Made by a program: the position numbers and the translations under genes. Of a stretch of 64,000 nucleotides of DNA, positions 12,267-20,984 are shown piece after piece (the stretch's first letter is position 1; each line of letters starts with the position of its first letter). The stretch comes from Methylorubrum salsuginis (lineage in GTDB: Bacteria > Pseudomonadota > Alphaproteobacteria > Rhizobiales > Beijerinckiaceae). The stretch covers positions 81,165 to 145,164 of the forward strand of contig NZ_FOSV01000003.1 of NCBI RefSeq assembly GCF_900114375.1, read 5' to 3'. The notes under the pieces are model-generated. The model made no database searches and was not told where the DNA came from. It saw only the letters and a program-made list of their open reading frames with translations.

Positions 12267-13118
12267 ATGGATCTCGTCCTGATCGCGAAGGCGCTCGTGC
12301 TCGCCGTGGTGGAGGGCGCCACCGAGTTCATCCCGGTCTCCTCGACCGGGCACCAGCTGCTGGTCGGCCACTTCATCGGCTTCCACTCGCCCAACAACAC
12401 CTTCGAGGTGCTGATCCAGCTGGGCGCCGTGCTCGCGATCCTCTACGCCTATTTCGGCAAGCTGTGGGGCATCGCCACCAGCCTGCCGAACGACCCGAGG
12501 GCGCGCCGCTTCGTGGGCGCCGTGCTGCTCGCCTTCCTGCCGGCCGCGATCATCGGCGGCGTGGCCTCGAAATACATCAAGGCCTACCTGTTCAACCCGT
12601 GGATCGTCTGCGCCACGCTGGTGGCGGGCGGCCTCGTGCTGCTCGTGATCGACGACATGGTCGGCGAGCCGAAGGCGACGCCCAAGGACGAGAGCCACAC
12701 CGACACGGTCGAGAACCCGCGCAAGACCGACGTGTTCGAGTTCAGCCTGCCGATGGCGCTCAAGATCGGCTTCTTCCAGTGCCTCGCGATGATCCCCGGC
12801 GTGTCGCGCTCCGGCGCCACCATCGTCGGCGCGATGCTGATGGGCGCGAGCAAGCGCTCGGCCACCGAGTTCTCGTTCTACCTCGCCATGCCGACCATGG
12901 CCGGCGCCTTCGCCAAGGACCTGCTCGACAACTACAAGAACCTCTCCACCGACGACGCGTTGTTGATCGTCATCGGGTTCATCGCCGCCTTCGTCTCGGC
13001 CCTGATCGTGGTGCGCACGGTGCTGGACTACGTCTCGCGCCACGGCTTCTGGCTGTTCGCGTGGTGGCGCATCATCGTCGGCTCGCTCGGCTTCGCGGGA
13101 CTGATTATTTTTGGCTGA
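12267..13118 (+). CDS. uppP: undecaprenyl-diphosphatase UppP (BacA family)
   Basis: Integral membrane enzyme that dephosphorylates undecaprenyl pyrophosphate to recycle the lipid carrier for peptidoglycan and other glycans. It shows both signature repeats: [14 protein letters not shown] (residues 16-29) and [17 protein letters not shown] (about 177-193) with the catalytic Glu/Ser and Arg. There are about seven or eight hydrophobic segments and the length (283) is normal. The ATG follows AGGAGCAGCACACCC. It is a single gene between GST and mcmB. Confidence 0.96.
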   Translation: MDLVLIAKALVLAVVEGATEFIPVSSTGHQLLVGHFIGFHSPNNTFEVLIQLGAVLAILYAYFGKLWGIATSLPNDPRARRFVGAVLLAFLPAAIIGGVASKYIKAYLFNPWIVCATLVAGGLVLLVIDDMVGEPKATPKDESHTDTVENPRKTDVFEFSLPMALKIGFFQCLAMIPGVSRSGATIVGAMLMGASKRSATEFSFYLAMPTMAGAFAKDLLDNYKNLSTDDALLIVIGFIAAFVSALIVVRTVLDYVSRHGFWLFAWWRIIVGSLGFAGLIIFG

Positions 13119-13261
13119 GCCTTCAGGATTTTGAACGAGGCGGGGGCGTCGTCCCGGACTAAAGTCGGTTGTCGTCCCGCCGCGCGCCGTGCGAGGGCTT
13201 GCGGCCACGCCGCCGCTCTCCCACAGAGGCGGCACGGAATCGCCGCACGCCAGGGTTCACG

Positions 13262-15082
13262 ATGGAAGACCGTCCGCTTGCCGAGTTGTTCGAGCCCGCG
13301 ACCCAGGAGCGCTGGCGCAAGGCGGTCGATGCCGCGCTGAAGGGCGGCGATTTCGAGAAGCGCCTCGTCTCGAAGACCGCGGACGGCCTGCGCATCGAGC
13401 CGCTCTATGCCCCGGCCGAGCCGACCACCCAGCCGGTGCGGGCCCCGGGCCCGTGGCGCCTGGCGCAGCGGATCGACCATCCGGAGGCCGAGAAGGCCGC
13501 CGCGCAGGCGCTGACCGACCTCGAAGGCGGCGCCGACGCGCTGGTGCTGGTGGAGGCGGGGGCGCCCGCCGCCCGTGGCTTCGGTCTCGACCTCTCGGAC
13601 GTCGACGGGCTCGATGCGGCGCTCAAGGGCACGATGCTGCCGCTGATCGCGCTCCGGCTCGATGCCGGCGCCCGCGGCTTCGCGGTGGCGGGCCTCCTCA
13701 AGCAACTGGTCGAGCGGCGCGGCGACGATCCGGCCGAACTCGACGTGGATCTCGGCCTGGACCCGCTCGGCACGCAGGCCGCGACCGGCACCGCCCAGGA
13801 GGGTTGGGAGGGCCAACTCGTGCAGGCCCTCACCGATTTTTCTGCCTATCGCGGCCGGGTGGCGCTGGCCGATGCCCGCCCCTATCACGAGGCCGGCGCC
13901 AGCGAGGTTCAGGAACTCGCGGTCGTGCTCGCCACGGCAGTGGCCTACTTGCGCGCCCTGGAGGCCGGCGGGCACGATCTGGAGCGGGCCCGCGACGGGA
14001 TCTCGGTGCTGCTGGTGGCGGATGCCGACGAGTTCCTGACCATCGCCAAGTTCCGGGCGATCCGCCGGCTCTGGGCCCGGATCGAGGAGGCCTGCGGCCT
14101 GGAGCCCAAGCCCCTGCGGGTGCTCGCCGAGACCGCGTGGCGGATGATGACCCGCCGCGACCCCTTCGTGAACATCCTGAGGGCGGCCATGGCGTCCGCC
14201 TCCGCCGGCCTGGGTGGTGCCGATTCGGTCACCGCCCTGCCCTACACCCTGGCGCTGGGCCTGCCGGACGCCTTCGCCCGCCGCGTGGTGCGCAACAGCC
14301 AGATCGTGCTGATCGAGGAATCGAACCTCGCCAAGGTCTCCGACCCGGCGGCCGGCGCGGGCGGTTTCGAGGCGCTGACCGCCGAGCTGACCGAGAAGGC
14401 CTGGGCCGCCTTCCAGGAGATCGAGCGCGAGGGCGGAATCGCTCGGAGCCTCGCCTCCGGCGCGCTCGCCGGCCGGATCGAGACGGTGCGCAAGGCCCGC
14501 GAGCGCGCGGTCGCGACCCGCAAGCAGCCGTTGACCGGTGCCAGCGAGTTCCCTTTCCTCGCCGAGAAGCCGGTGACGGTGCTCGACGTGAAACCCCGCG
14601 AGGCGGCGGCGCGGGCGGGTGGCGCCCTCCCCTCGCAACGCCTCGCCGAGCCCTACGAGGCCCTGCGCGACGCCTCCGACGCGGCGCTGGCCGGGAGCGG
14701 CAAGCGCCCGGCGGTGTTCCTGGCCAATCTCGGCGCGGTCGCGATCCACAACGCCCGCTCGACCTTCGCGGCCAACGCCTTCGCGGCGGGGGGCATCGAG
14801 GCTCTGGGCAATGACGGCTTCTCGGATGCGGACGCCCTGGCCGAGGCCTTCAAGGCGTCGGGCGCACGGCTCGCCTGCCTGTGCTCGTCGGACAAGCTCT
14901 ACGAGACGGAGGCCGTGCCGGCCGCCAAGGCTCTGAAGGCGGCCGGCTGCACCACGCTCTACCTCGCCGGCAAGCCCGCCGACGAGGCGGCTTTCCGCGA
15001 GGCCGGCATCGACGGCTTCCTGTTCGCGGGCTGCGATCTGCTGGCGCTGCTCACGGAAGCCGGCGAACGGGCGAAGGGCTGA
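13262..15082 (+). CDS. mcmB: methylmalonyl-CoA mutase small (beta) subunit
   Basis: Non-catalytic partner of the adenosylcobalamin-dependent methylmalonyl-CoA mutase, which interconverts methylmalonyl-CoA and succinyl-CoA. In methylotrophs this step belongs to the ethylmalonyl-CoA pathway for glyoxylate regeneration. The 606-residue protein starts MEDRPLAELF and shows the TIM-barrel segment with RDPFVNILR and GGADSVTALPY, and a C-terminal B12-binding-like fold. The DxHxxG cobalamin motif is absent from that fold, as expected for the small subunit. The large subunit and chaperone are not in the window. The ATG at 13262 is preferred over upstream in-frame starts. Confidence 0.93.
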   Translation: MEDRPLAELFEPATQERWRKAVDAALKGGDFEKRLVSKTADGLRIEPLYAPAEPTTQPVRAPGPWRLAQRIDHPEAEKAAAQALTDLEGGADALVLVEAGAPAARGFGLDLSDVDGLDAALKGTMLPLIALRLDAGARGFAVAGLLKQLVERRGDDPAELDVDLGLDPLGTQAATGTAQEGWEGQLVQALTDFSAYRGRVALADARPYHEAGASEVQELAVVLATAVAYLRALEAGGHDLERARDGISVLLVADADEFLTIAKFRAIRRLWARIEEACGLEPKPLRVLAETAWRMMTRRDPFVNILRAAMASASAGLGGADSVTALPYTLALGLPDAFARRVVRNSQIVLIEESNLAKVSDPAAGAGGFEALTAELTEKAWAAFQEIEREGGIARSLASGALAGRIETVRKARERAVATRKQPLTGASEFPFLAEKPVTVLDVKPREAAARAGGALPSQRLAEPYEALRDASDAALAGSGKRPAVFLANLGAVAIHNARSTFAANAFAAGGIEALGNDGFSDADALAEAFKASGARLACLCSSDKLYETEAVPAAKALKAAGCTTLYLAGKPADEAAFREAGIDGFLFAGCDLLALLTEAGERAKG

Positions 15083-15089
15083 GAGCGTC

Positions 15090-15116
15090 CCCTCTCCCCG
15101 CCATGCGGGGAGAGGG
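15090..15116 (+). repeat. perfect hairpin after mcmB, copy 1 of a shared palindrome
   Basis: Twelve-base arms CCCTCTCCCCGC and GCGGGGAGAGGG with a 3-nt loop, 8 bp after the mcmB stop. Nearly the same palindrome recurs at 21844-21867 after the DUF1150 gene. It is probably a dispersed palindromic repeat that may also end transcription. Confidence 0.7.
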
Positions 15117-15194
15117 CTTCGGCGACCTCGTCAGCGCCGTAGCGATCAGCCGGAGCCGGTGGCCTCGTTCCCGTCCGTCGCTTCTCGAACGGCT

Positions 15195-15252
15195 GGAGCA
15201 TGCGTCCCGCAAGGCGGTTTCCGGCTTCTAGAAAAAGCCGACGCGGTTCAAG
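15195..15252 (+). repeat. dispersed palindromic repeat, copy A
   Basis: Member of a family with the core GTTTCCGGCTTCTAG, then AAAAAGCCGACGCG. Compare the copies at 17464, 26250, 33117 and 26945. It lies between mcmB and flaF. Confidence 0.55.
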
Positions 15253-15263
15253 GATTCAGAACG

Positions 15264-15638
15264 TCACGCACCCGCACCGGGATCGCCCTGCAGGCCGGCG
15301 GCGATGTGGTTGTTCAGCGAGACCAGCGATTCGATCTTCTCGCGGCTCGGCTCGATCATCGCGTCGATGATGGTGCGGAACACGAAGACCGAGAGACGGC
15401 TGATGCCGATGCGGATGTCGTCGGGGAGCGGGTTGGCCGGGTCGGTCGCCGCGGAGGCCAGGATCGTCCAGACCTTCTGGTTGAACACCAGCGCCTCGTT
15501 GAGGGCGGAGCCGATGCCGACCTCGGGACCGAGCGCCTGAAGCTTGCCCGCGGCCTTCAGCAGGACGGCGGCCTCGGCCTCGCGGGGGGGGAGCGCGACG
15601 CGCGCGACCTTCGCGTAGGCACTGGCCCCATACGACAT
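15264..15638 (-). CDS. flaF: flagellar biosynthesis regulator FlaF
   Basis: 124 residues beginning MSYGASAYAKVA. In Caulobacter FlaF is needed for flagellin synthesis and acts with FlbT in post-transcriptional control. Family signs are LLKAAGKLQAL in the first third, NQKVWTILASAA in the middle and the C-terminal hydrophobic helix FVFRTIIDAMI. The ATG at 15638 is chosen. An in-frame ATG 14 codons upstream only adds a low-complexity leader. No flagellar structural gene is nearby, so this copy is separated from a flagellar cluster within this window. Confidence 0.88.
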   Translation of the reverse strand: MSYGASAYAKVARVALPPREAEAAVLLKAAGKLQALGPEVGIGSALNEALVFNQKVWTILASAATDPANPLPDDIRIGISRLSVFVFRTIIDAMIEPSREKIESLVSLNNHIAAGLQGDPGAGA

Positions 15639-15808
15639 CGCCCGAAACTCCCTTGCGCCGGACGCATACGCCGTCCGCACCTCCCGTGTGACACCGGTTT
15701 GTTAAAAGGCGGTGTGTAAGACCGGTCGCCGTATTGGTGCCCCGAAAGGGAGCGAGGTGTCTGCTGTGGACAACTCGTGCCGCGACCCGGGTCCGGAACC
15801 CGACAGGT

Positions 15809-16057
15809 ATGACGAATTTCTTCCTCGGCCTCATCGCCGGCTGCATCATCGCCGGCGTCGTCACCATCTCGGCGGCGCGCAATCCGTCGGTCCAGACGCG
15901 GCTTGGGCTGATGCCCGTCGCTCAGGCCGCCGCGCCGCCTCCGGCCCCGGTCGCCCGCATCGAGCCGCCGCGCTGCCCGGAGGCGCAGGCCGAGACGACG
16001 GTCGGGCGGCCCGACATGCTGTTCTCGCGAAGCCGGCTCTGGTCGATCAAGCCCTGA
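15809..16057 (+). CDS. small single-pass membrane protein, unknown
   Basis: 82 residues starting MTNFFLGLIAGCIIAGVVTI. This is a hydrophobic N-terminal helix or signal anchor, then an Ala/Pro-rich stretch ending with a short conserved-looking tail that contains two Cys/Glu-rich residues and LWSIKP. It is divergent from flaF across about 170 bp that probably holds both promoters. No family is recognised. Confidence 0.6.
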   Translation: MTNFFLGLIAGCIIAGVVTISAARNPSVQTRLGLMPVAQAAAPPPAPVARIEPPRCPEAQAETTVGRPDMLFSRSRLWSIKP

Positions 16058-16082
16058 ACCCCGGCCCGCCTCGGACGCCGCC

Positions 16083-16241
16083 TCAGACGCTCGTGCCGAT
16101 GAGGAACATCACCATGGTGGTGGCCAGGGTGCAGCCGAGGAAGCCGCACAGGGCGGCGGCGAAGGACGGGCCGGTCTGGATCGTGGCGGCCTCGGCGGTG
16201 GCGTCGATGGTGTTCATGGCGGCGTTGATGGCGGTGTTCAT
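16083..16241 (-). CDS. 52-residue small membrane protein, unknown
   Basis: A complete small reading frame on the minus strand. ATG at 16241, then a polar first 25 residues (MNTAINAAMNTIDATAEAAT), then a 22-residue hydrophobic helix, LCGFLGCTLATTMVMFLIG, ending GTSV and TGA. The clear amphipathic plus transmembrane design and the lack of an overlapping gene support coding. It ends about 25 bp from the 82-residue protein on the plus strand (tail to tail). The function is unknown. Confidence 0.5.
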   Translation of the reverse strand: MNTAINAAMNTIDATAEAATIQTGPSFAAALCGFLGCTLATTMVMFLIGTSV

Positions 16242-16400
16242 GGCGCGATCCCGAATCGGAAGGCTTGGATGGACTGACCATGCGGCGCACGGCCACGCTC
16301 GGCAGTGCGGGGACGCACGTCGATGGCGGGCGCGACGAAGTCTTCGCCGCGGCGTTTCAGGTTTCGTGAAGTCCGGGGCGCGCCGCGACGGCGCAGCCCG

Positions 16401-16715
16401 TCAGTCGCAGCGGTTCAGTTTCTTGGCGATCCGCAGGTCGCGCAGCTCGCTGCGCAGATCGATCGCCACCACGTCGGCCCCACAATCCTCGAAAGCATCC
16501 TGCGCTTCGTGGAAACGGTCGCCCACCTCGTCGAGGGTGTCGCAGACCCGGTCGCGGTTGCCGAGCCGGGCCTCTTGGTTGGCTTGGTAGCGCAGCGCAC
16601 TGGCCTCCTGCATCTTGCGGCGCCCGTCGAGACAGCCGGGGGCGGCGATGGCGGAGGTGGCGAGGCTCGCACCGACGAGAACGGCGGTGAAGCCGGCAAG
16701 AACGGTTGAACGCAT
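16401..16715 (-). CDS. secreted small protein, unknown
   Basis: 104 residues. It starts MRSTVLAGFTAVLVGASLAT with a signal peptide likely cleaved after SAIA-A. The mature part is about 80 residues, largely helical and charged, with four Cys (CLDGRR, VCDTL, DCGAD, NRCD) that could form two disulphides in the periplasm. The start at 16715 is chosen because it gives the signal peptide. Longer in-frame extensions have no such feature. No family is recognised. Confidence 0.65.
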   Translation of the reverse strand: MRSTVLAGFTAVLVGASLATSAIAAPGCLDGRRKMQEASALRYQANQEARLGNRDRVCDTLDEVGDRFHEAQDAFEDCGADVVAIDLRSELRDLRIAKKLNRCD

Positions 16716-16830
16716 GGGAAGACCGACGCTGTTTCGACCGAGGTCGTGAAGGTTTCGAATGGGGCGGGTGCGATGCCGTTGGCTTTCGCCGCGGTGCATC
16801 GCCTCGCTGTCGGTCTGATGAACGGTGCGG

Positions 16831-17400
16831 CTAAGCCGATGGTTCCGGTCTCTCTTCGGCGTGATTGACGGAACCTTTGCCGGACGGATCGCCACCCCCG
16901 CCACGGCGGCGCGAGGTCAGAATCCGCTCCAGCGCGACCGGTTGCACCCCCAGCGCATCGACGCCGACATCGTATTGCCGCGGGATCGGCTTGAGGCGAC
17001 CGTGCGAGTGGCCGTGCAGGTTGATGGCGCCGCGCCCGAGGCCGTTCCAGGTGCGGAACGCGTAATGGCACAGCACGAGCCGGCGCTCGTCCACCGTGAT
17101 CTCGGCGTAATGCGCCACCGAGGCCCAGCCGGGCGCGGCGAGCGTCGCCGGCCCGTCGTTGTTGCCGACGATGAGGTGCTTGCGGCCCCGGAGCGAGGCC
17201 AGCAGTTCGGCGACCCGCTCCGGCGGCGGCCCCAGCGCGAAATCGCCGAGATGCCAGACCTCGTCGTCGGGCCCGACCACGGCGTTCCAGGCCTCGATCA
17301 GGGCCTGGTCATGGGTCGGCAGGTCGGGGAACGGGCGCCGGTCGATCCGCAGGATGCGCGGATCGCCGAAATGGGTGTCGCTGGTGAAATACGTGGTCAT
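16831..17400 (-). CDS. calcineurin-like metallophosphoesterase
   Basis: 189 residues with the di-metal site motifs in order: SDTHFGD (Asp/His, residues 7-13), HLGDFALG (GDF variant of GDxxD, about 50-57), VGNND (GNxD, about 75-79), LCHYAF and INLHGHSHG (the GHxH motif). This is the small single-domain family often annotated as phosphoesterase or phosphohydrolase. The substrate is unknown. The start at 17400 puts the first metal ligand at residue 8. Confidence 0.9.
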   Translation of the reverse strand: MTTYFTSDTHFGDPRILRIDRRPFPDLPTHDQALIEAWNAVVGPDDEVWHLGDFALGPPPERVAELLASLRGRKHLIVGNNDGPATLAAPGWASVAHYAEITVDERRLVLCHYAFRTWNGLGRGAINLHGHSHGRLKPIPRQYDVGVDALGVQPVALERILTSRRRGGGGDPSGKGSVNHAEERPEPSA

Positions 17401-17463
17401 CCGCCGCGCCTTCTCGCCCCGAGGCTGTGTAGCGCGGCGGTTCCCCCGCAGGAACCGGCCGTT

Positions 17464-17518
17464 CGAGCACCGGTCCGAACGGCGACCGCCGGCCTGTGAA
17501 AAGCCGATGCGGCGTAGA
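17464..17518 (+). repeat. dispersed palindromic repeat, divergent copy D
   Basis: Matches the repeat family most clearly in its right half, GTGAAAAGCCGATGCGGCGTAG. The left half (GAGCACCGGTCCGAACGG) is diverged. It lies between the phosphoesterase and the tonB-like gene. Confidence 0.4.
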
Positions 17519-17523
17519 GGCGG

Positions 17524-17558
17524 GGGATCGCCCTGGATCGAACGTCCAGGGCGATCCC
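17524..17558 (-). terminator. perfect 14-bp hairpin ending the exb/tonB operon
   Basis: Arms GGGATCGCCCTGGA and TCCAGGGCGATCCC flank a 7-nt loop. The hairpin begins one base after the stop codon of the tonB-like gene. It has no run of T, but the perfect stem and its position make a terminator or mRNA 3'-end stabiliser likely. Confidence 0.6.
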
Positions 17559-18653
17559 TCAACGGCCGGGGCTGAAGCGCATCGGCACGGTCACGGAGAG
17601 GCTCGGCTGCGTCACGCCGGGCGGAGCGGGCGGCATGCCGCCCCGCGCCGCCGCCAGGGCGGCGCTGTCGATGGCGCCGATGCCGCTGCTGCCGACGAGG
17701 GCCGCACCGCTGACGGCACCGGACCGGCTCACCGTGAAGCGCACGGTCGCGACACCGCCGGCGGTCCCGGCGGCGGCCTCCCGGTTCATGCGACCGCGGA
17801 GCGCCGAGGCGATCGAGCCCTTCCAGGCCGCCATGGCGTTGGGGTCGCTGCCCGAAGCCGCCGCACCGGTCGATCGCTGCCGCGAGGCGGCGGCGGAGTC
17901 GCGCGCCGCTCCCTCCTTTGCCTGCTGGGCGCGCCGTGCGGCGTCGCGCTCGGCCTTTGCCTTGGCAAGCGCCTTGAGCTTCGCCTCGCGTTCGGCCTCG
18001 CGCTTCTTCTCCAGAACCTCCTCGCGCCGACGCTCGCGCTCGAGCTCACGCTTCTTCTCCAACGCCGCCTGACGACGCGCCTCGCGCTGCTCATCGGGCT
18101 CCTTCTTCGGCTCGGGCGTCCGTGCCACCACCGGCGGCGGCGGCGCGAGCGGCTCGGCCTCCTGGGCCTGCGAGGTGATGACCTGCTCCTCGGGCGGCGG
18201 CGGGGGCGTCTCCAGCGGCACCTCGGCGACGGCCTCGGGCGGCGGGGGCGGCGGCTGGACCTCCTCCGGCATCACCTGGGTCATCTCGGTGGGCTCGGGC
18301 GGCTTCGCCTCCTCCGGCACGACCTCCGCCGTTTCCGGCGGCGGCGGAGGCTTCACCTCGTCCGGCGTCTCGACGGGCTCGGCCGCAGCCGGCTCGCCCT
18401 CGGGCTTGGCCTCCTCGGGCACCTCCTCGATGCGCTGCGTCTCGGCGACGGCCTGGGTCTCGGCTTCCATCATCTGCGGCGCGAGATCGATGGAGATCTC
18501 CTGTTCGCCCGCCGCCTCGGGCGGATTCGTGCGCAGGAAGGCGAGGCCGGCCAAGGCCGCGAGATGCAGCAGCAGGGCGATGACGAAGGCGGCGACGAGC
18601 GTGCCCTGCCCTCGGTCCGGACCGCCGGGCGCGCGTTCAACGTGAGCGGTCAT
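17559..18653 (-). CDS. tonB: TonB-like energy transducer
   Basis: 364 residues. A single N-terminal membrane helix (about 18-40, LVAAFVIALLLHLAALAGLA) has the membrane His expected for TonB. A long Pro/Glu-rich periplasmic linker (45-170) is followed by a highly charged Lys/Arg/Glu/Ala stretch predicted to be helical or coiled coil (about 175-245). A C-terminal TonB domain has ATVRFTVSRSGAVSGAALVGSSG near 290. It passes proton-motive force from ExbB-ExbD to outer-membrane receptors. The coiled segment also resembles TolA, so a TolA-like role is possible. It starts 4 bp after the exbD stop codon. Confidence 0.85.
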   Translation of the reverse strand: MTAHVERAPGGPDRGQGTLVAAFVIALLLHLAALAGLAFLRTNPPEAAGEQEISIDLAPQMMEAETQAVAETQRIEEVPEEAKPEGEPAAAEPVETPDEVKPPPPPETAEVVPEEAKPPEPTEMTQVMPEEVQPPPPPPEAVAEVPLETPPPPPEEQVITSQAQEAEPLAPPPPVVARTPEPKKEPDEQREARRQAALEKKRELERERRREEVLEKKREAEREAKLKALAKAKAERDAARRAQQAKEGAARDSAAASRQRSTGAAASGSDPNAMAAWKGSIASALRGRMNREAAAGTAGGVATVRFTVSRSGAVSGAALVGSSGIGAIDSAALAAARGGMPPAPPGVTQPSLSVTVPMRFSPGR

Positions 18654-18657
18654 CGGC

Positions 18658-19128
18658 TTACTTGGCGGCTCCCGCGGCGGCGGCGCCACCGCCCGGCGAC
18701 TGGGCGATCAGCGAGACCTTGGTGAAGCCGGCTTGCGCCACGACGCCCATGGTCTCGAGAATCTTGCCGTAATTCGCATCGCGATCACCGCGCACCAGCA
18801 CCACCTGATCCGGATTCTCGGCCTTCAGCTCCTTGAGCCGCGGCAGCAGCGTCTCCGGCGTGAACGCGTCCTTGGCGATGTAGGGGTTGCCGTCCTTGTC
18901 GATCGAGACTTCGAGCGGCTTCTGCGCCTGCGCGACCTTGGCCGCGGCGGTCTTCGGCAGTTGCACCGGCACGCCGGTCGTCATCAGGGGGGCCGCCACC
19001 ATGAAGATGATGAGCAGCACCAGCATCACGTCCACCATCGGGGTGACGTTGATGTCGGACATCGGCGTGGCGTCGAGGCCGTCCTCGTCGTCGCCGCCCC
19101 CCGAGCTCCGCAGGGATCCCATGGCCAT
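18658..19128 (-). CDS. exbD: ExbD/TolR family protein
   Basis: 156 residues. The N-terminal cytoplasmic part ends ATPMSDINVTPMVDV. A single membrane helix (about 34-50) carries Asp33, the proton-relay residue of the family, and a periplasmic domain of about 100 residues follows with GVPVQLPKT and LVRGDRDANYG. It works with ExbB and the TonB-like protein encoded on either side. A second ATG two codons in (19122) is equally possible as the start. Confidence 0.92.
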   Translation of the reverse strand: MAMGSLRSSGGGDDEDGLDATPMSDINVTPMVDVMLVLLIIFMVAAPLMTTGVPVQLPKTAAAKVAQAQKPLEVSIDKDGNPYIAKDAFTPETLLPRLKELKAENPDQVVLVRGDRDANYGKILETMGVVAQAGFTKVSLIAQSPGGGAAAAGAAK

Positions 19129-19239
19129 GTGTATCGCCCTCCCGGGCGTGCGCGGTCCCCCGGCCGGGCGGGACCTGCGTCGAAGTTCGAGTGGAGAGGG
19201 ATCGGCGGCGCGCGGCGCGGCCCGCCGGGATGGGTGCGA

Positions 19240-19944
19240 TTATTCGGCCGCGGCGGCGCGGGCGTGCGGGCTGCGGTCGCGGGCCAGGCGATTGCCGAGC
19301 ACGGCGATGCAGGAGACGAAGCCGGATTGCAGGCGGGCGACATCGCCGGAGAGCTTGTTGTAGGCCATCACCGCGGGGATCGCGACGACGAGCCCGATGG
19401 CGGTGGCGAACAAGGCCTCGGCAATGCCAGGCGCCACCACGGCGAGACTGGTGTCCTGGCTCTTCGCGATCGAGGAGAACGAGTTCATGATGCCCCACAC
19501 CGTGCCGAACAGGCCGATGAACGGGGCGGTGGAGCCGGAGGTGGCGAGCAGGGGCAGGCCGCTCTGGAGCCGCTTCACTTCGAGGCCGAGGGCGCCCTTC
19601 ATGGCGCGCTCGATGCGCTCGCGGCGCTCCGCCCGGCTCTCGCTCGGGTCCTGGTCGCGCCACGCGTCGAGCCCGGCATGGACGACGCGGCCGGCGATGC
19701 CGTCCTGCTTGGCGTCCACCGCGCCCTCCTGGCGCACCATCGCCTCGAACGCCTTGGCCTGACGCTTGGCGGCGGCGAGGCGCACGACCTTCTCGAACAC
19801 TACGGTCCAGCAGGCCAGCGAGGCGACCACGAGAAGGATCATCACGCCCTTCACGATCGGATCGGCCTGGAGAAACAGGCCGAGGAACGAGAAGTCGTGA
19901 CCGGCAGCGGCGGCGGCTTCCACGGGCGCGGATGTCGGTTCCAT
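19240..19944 (-). CDS. exbB: ExbB/TolQ/MotA proton-channel protein
   Basis: 234 residues with three membrane segments: about 30-50 (VKGVMILLVVASLACWTVVF), 125-150 (GSTAPFIGLFGTVWGIMNSF) and 170-190 (GLVVAIPAVMAYN). The GLFGTVWGI and AIPAVMAYN motifs are the family signature. It forms the inner-membrane pentamer around ExbD. It heads the exbB-exbD-tonB order, 66 bp after the secreted-protein gene on the same strand. Confidence 0.92.
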   Translation of the reverse strand: MEPTSAPVEAAAAAGHDFSFLGLFLQADPIVKGVMILLVVASLACWTVVFEKVVRLAAAKRQAKAFEAMVRQEGAVDAKQDGIAGRVVHAGLDAWRDQDPSESRAERRERIERAMKGALGLEVKRLQSGLPLLATSGSTAPFIGLFGTVWGIMNSFSSIAKSQDTSLAVVAPGIAEALFATAIGLVVAIPAVMAYNKLSGDVARLQSGFVSCIAVLGNRLARDRSPHARAAAAE

Positions 19945-20009
19945 CTCGTAACTCCTCGAATCTCGGTGTCAGGGCGCGTCGCCCGAGCCGGCCGGCTCGG
20001 CGACTCGGA

Positions 20010-20492
20010 TCAGCGGTCGAAGGCCGCCGGCGTCTTGGTGGCGGTCTCGATCCGCTCCAGGCAGGTCTCGCGGCTCGCCTCGCCGCCCTCGCAGGCGAGC
20101 ACGTCGTTGAGCAGGATGCGGCCGATCTTGGGGCAGGACAGGCCGGCGAAGTCGAACAGGCGCACGACCGTCTTCTTCTCCTGCACGGGGCCGAGTTCGA
20201 CGGCGAGGCGCTTCTGCGCGACGCCCTCGGTGTCGAAGGCGAACAGATCGACCTTGAGGGACTTCAGCGCCGGCCCGTGGCCGTTATCGACCAGCATGTA
20301 GGTGCGGCAGGCCTCGCCCGCGGGCTCGAGCCGGTTCAGCTCGATCTTGAGCGGCGCGCCCTTGGCACTGTCCTTGGCGGTTTCCCTGGCCGCGCCGTCC
20401 TGCGCGACGGCGCCCGTCATCGCCCAAGCTCCGGCCAGCACGATGCCCGCCACCACCGCGAATCCGCGCATCATTCCCCCGGCTGCCTGCAT
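20010..20492 (-). CDS. secreted protein upstream of exbB, unknown
   Basis: About 160 residues from the ATG at 20492, which is preceded by GGAGG. The N terminus MQAAGGMMRGFAVVAGIVLA is a signal peptide cleaved near AVAQ. The mature domain has ALKIELN-like beta segments, one CRTYML Cys and a conserved tail with SCPKIGRILLNDVLACEGG and a TCLERI Cys. In related genomes proteins of this kind are conserved beside exbB (recalled, not checked). A periplasmic accessory role to the TonB system is inferred from position only. Confidence 0.7.
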   Translation of the reverse strand: MQAAGGMMRGFAVVAGIVLAGAWAMTGAVAQDGAARETAKDSAKGAPLKIELNRLEPAGEACRTYMLVDNGHGPALKSLKVDLFAFDTEGVAQKRLAVELGPVQEKKTVVRLFDFAGLSCPKIGRILLNDVLACEGGEASRETCLERIETATKTPAAFDR

Positions 20493-20872
20493 CACGACGA
20501 TCGATCCTCCCTGCCGCGGTTCGGCGCGATGCCGGGCCGCGGGCCTCGATGGTGCCCGGAACGGGCGTGAAGTCTCCCGGAGCCCCACTGGCGGACCGGT
20601 CGCGGCGACGGTCCGCGCGGCGGTCCTGCGATGTCCGGATACGGCAATGCCCAGTCACGGCGCCCTCAGGCAGGGCACCGCGTCTATTCAGCCGGGTGCG
20701 TATCCGACAAACCGGCCCGGGATCAAGGCGACGACTGAATTTCAGAGCAATTCCAAACTGTTAATCGGCTCCGGCTTGGCCGCACGGAATTGCCGTTTCA
20801 TCCTGACCATTCTTGCGCTTCGTTCCCGCATCGACGCAGTGAGACCGCCCCCGGCCCCGCTTCGGCCCGACC
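20493..20872. other. intergenic region between the exbB operon and hsp20
   Basis: No gene is supported in these 380 bp. Open frames here are high-GC shadows without a ribosome site or a recognisable product. It should hold the minus-strand promoter of the exbB operon. A short AT-rich patch, TTTCAGAGCAATTCCAAACTG, lies near 20740-20762. Confidence 0.4.
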
Positions 20873-20901
20873 CTTGATCGACCCGGAACCGCTTTCCATA
20901 T
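20873..20901 (+). promoter_or_regulatory. candidate RpoH (sigma-32) promoter of hsp20
   Basis: CTTGAT at 20873-20878, exactly 17 bases, then CCATAT at 20896-20901. This fits the alphaproteobacterial heat-shock consensus (CTTGAC/N17-18/CCATAT-like). It sits about 90 bp before the Hsp20 gene, the expected target. Confidence 0.65.
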
Positions 20902-20940
20902 CAACGCTCAAGGGCGCTGCCGCAGGGCGGGCCCGAGACC

Positions 20941-20984
20941 GCGGGGTGCCGCCGGGATCGCGATCCCCAGGGCCCCGCCGGAGG
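20941..20984 (+). promoter_or_regulatory. structured 5' leader of hsp20, possible RNA thermometer
   Basis: The leader can form an outer stem, GCGGGG (20941-20946) with CCCCGC (20973-20978), around a perfect palindrome GGGATCGCGATCCC (20954-20967). The ribosome site GGAGG (20980-20984) follows directly. Rhizobial hsp20 genes often carry ROSE thermometers here, but the canonical TTGCT segment of ROSE is not seen. Confidence 0.35.
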
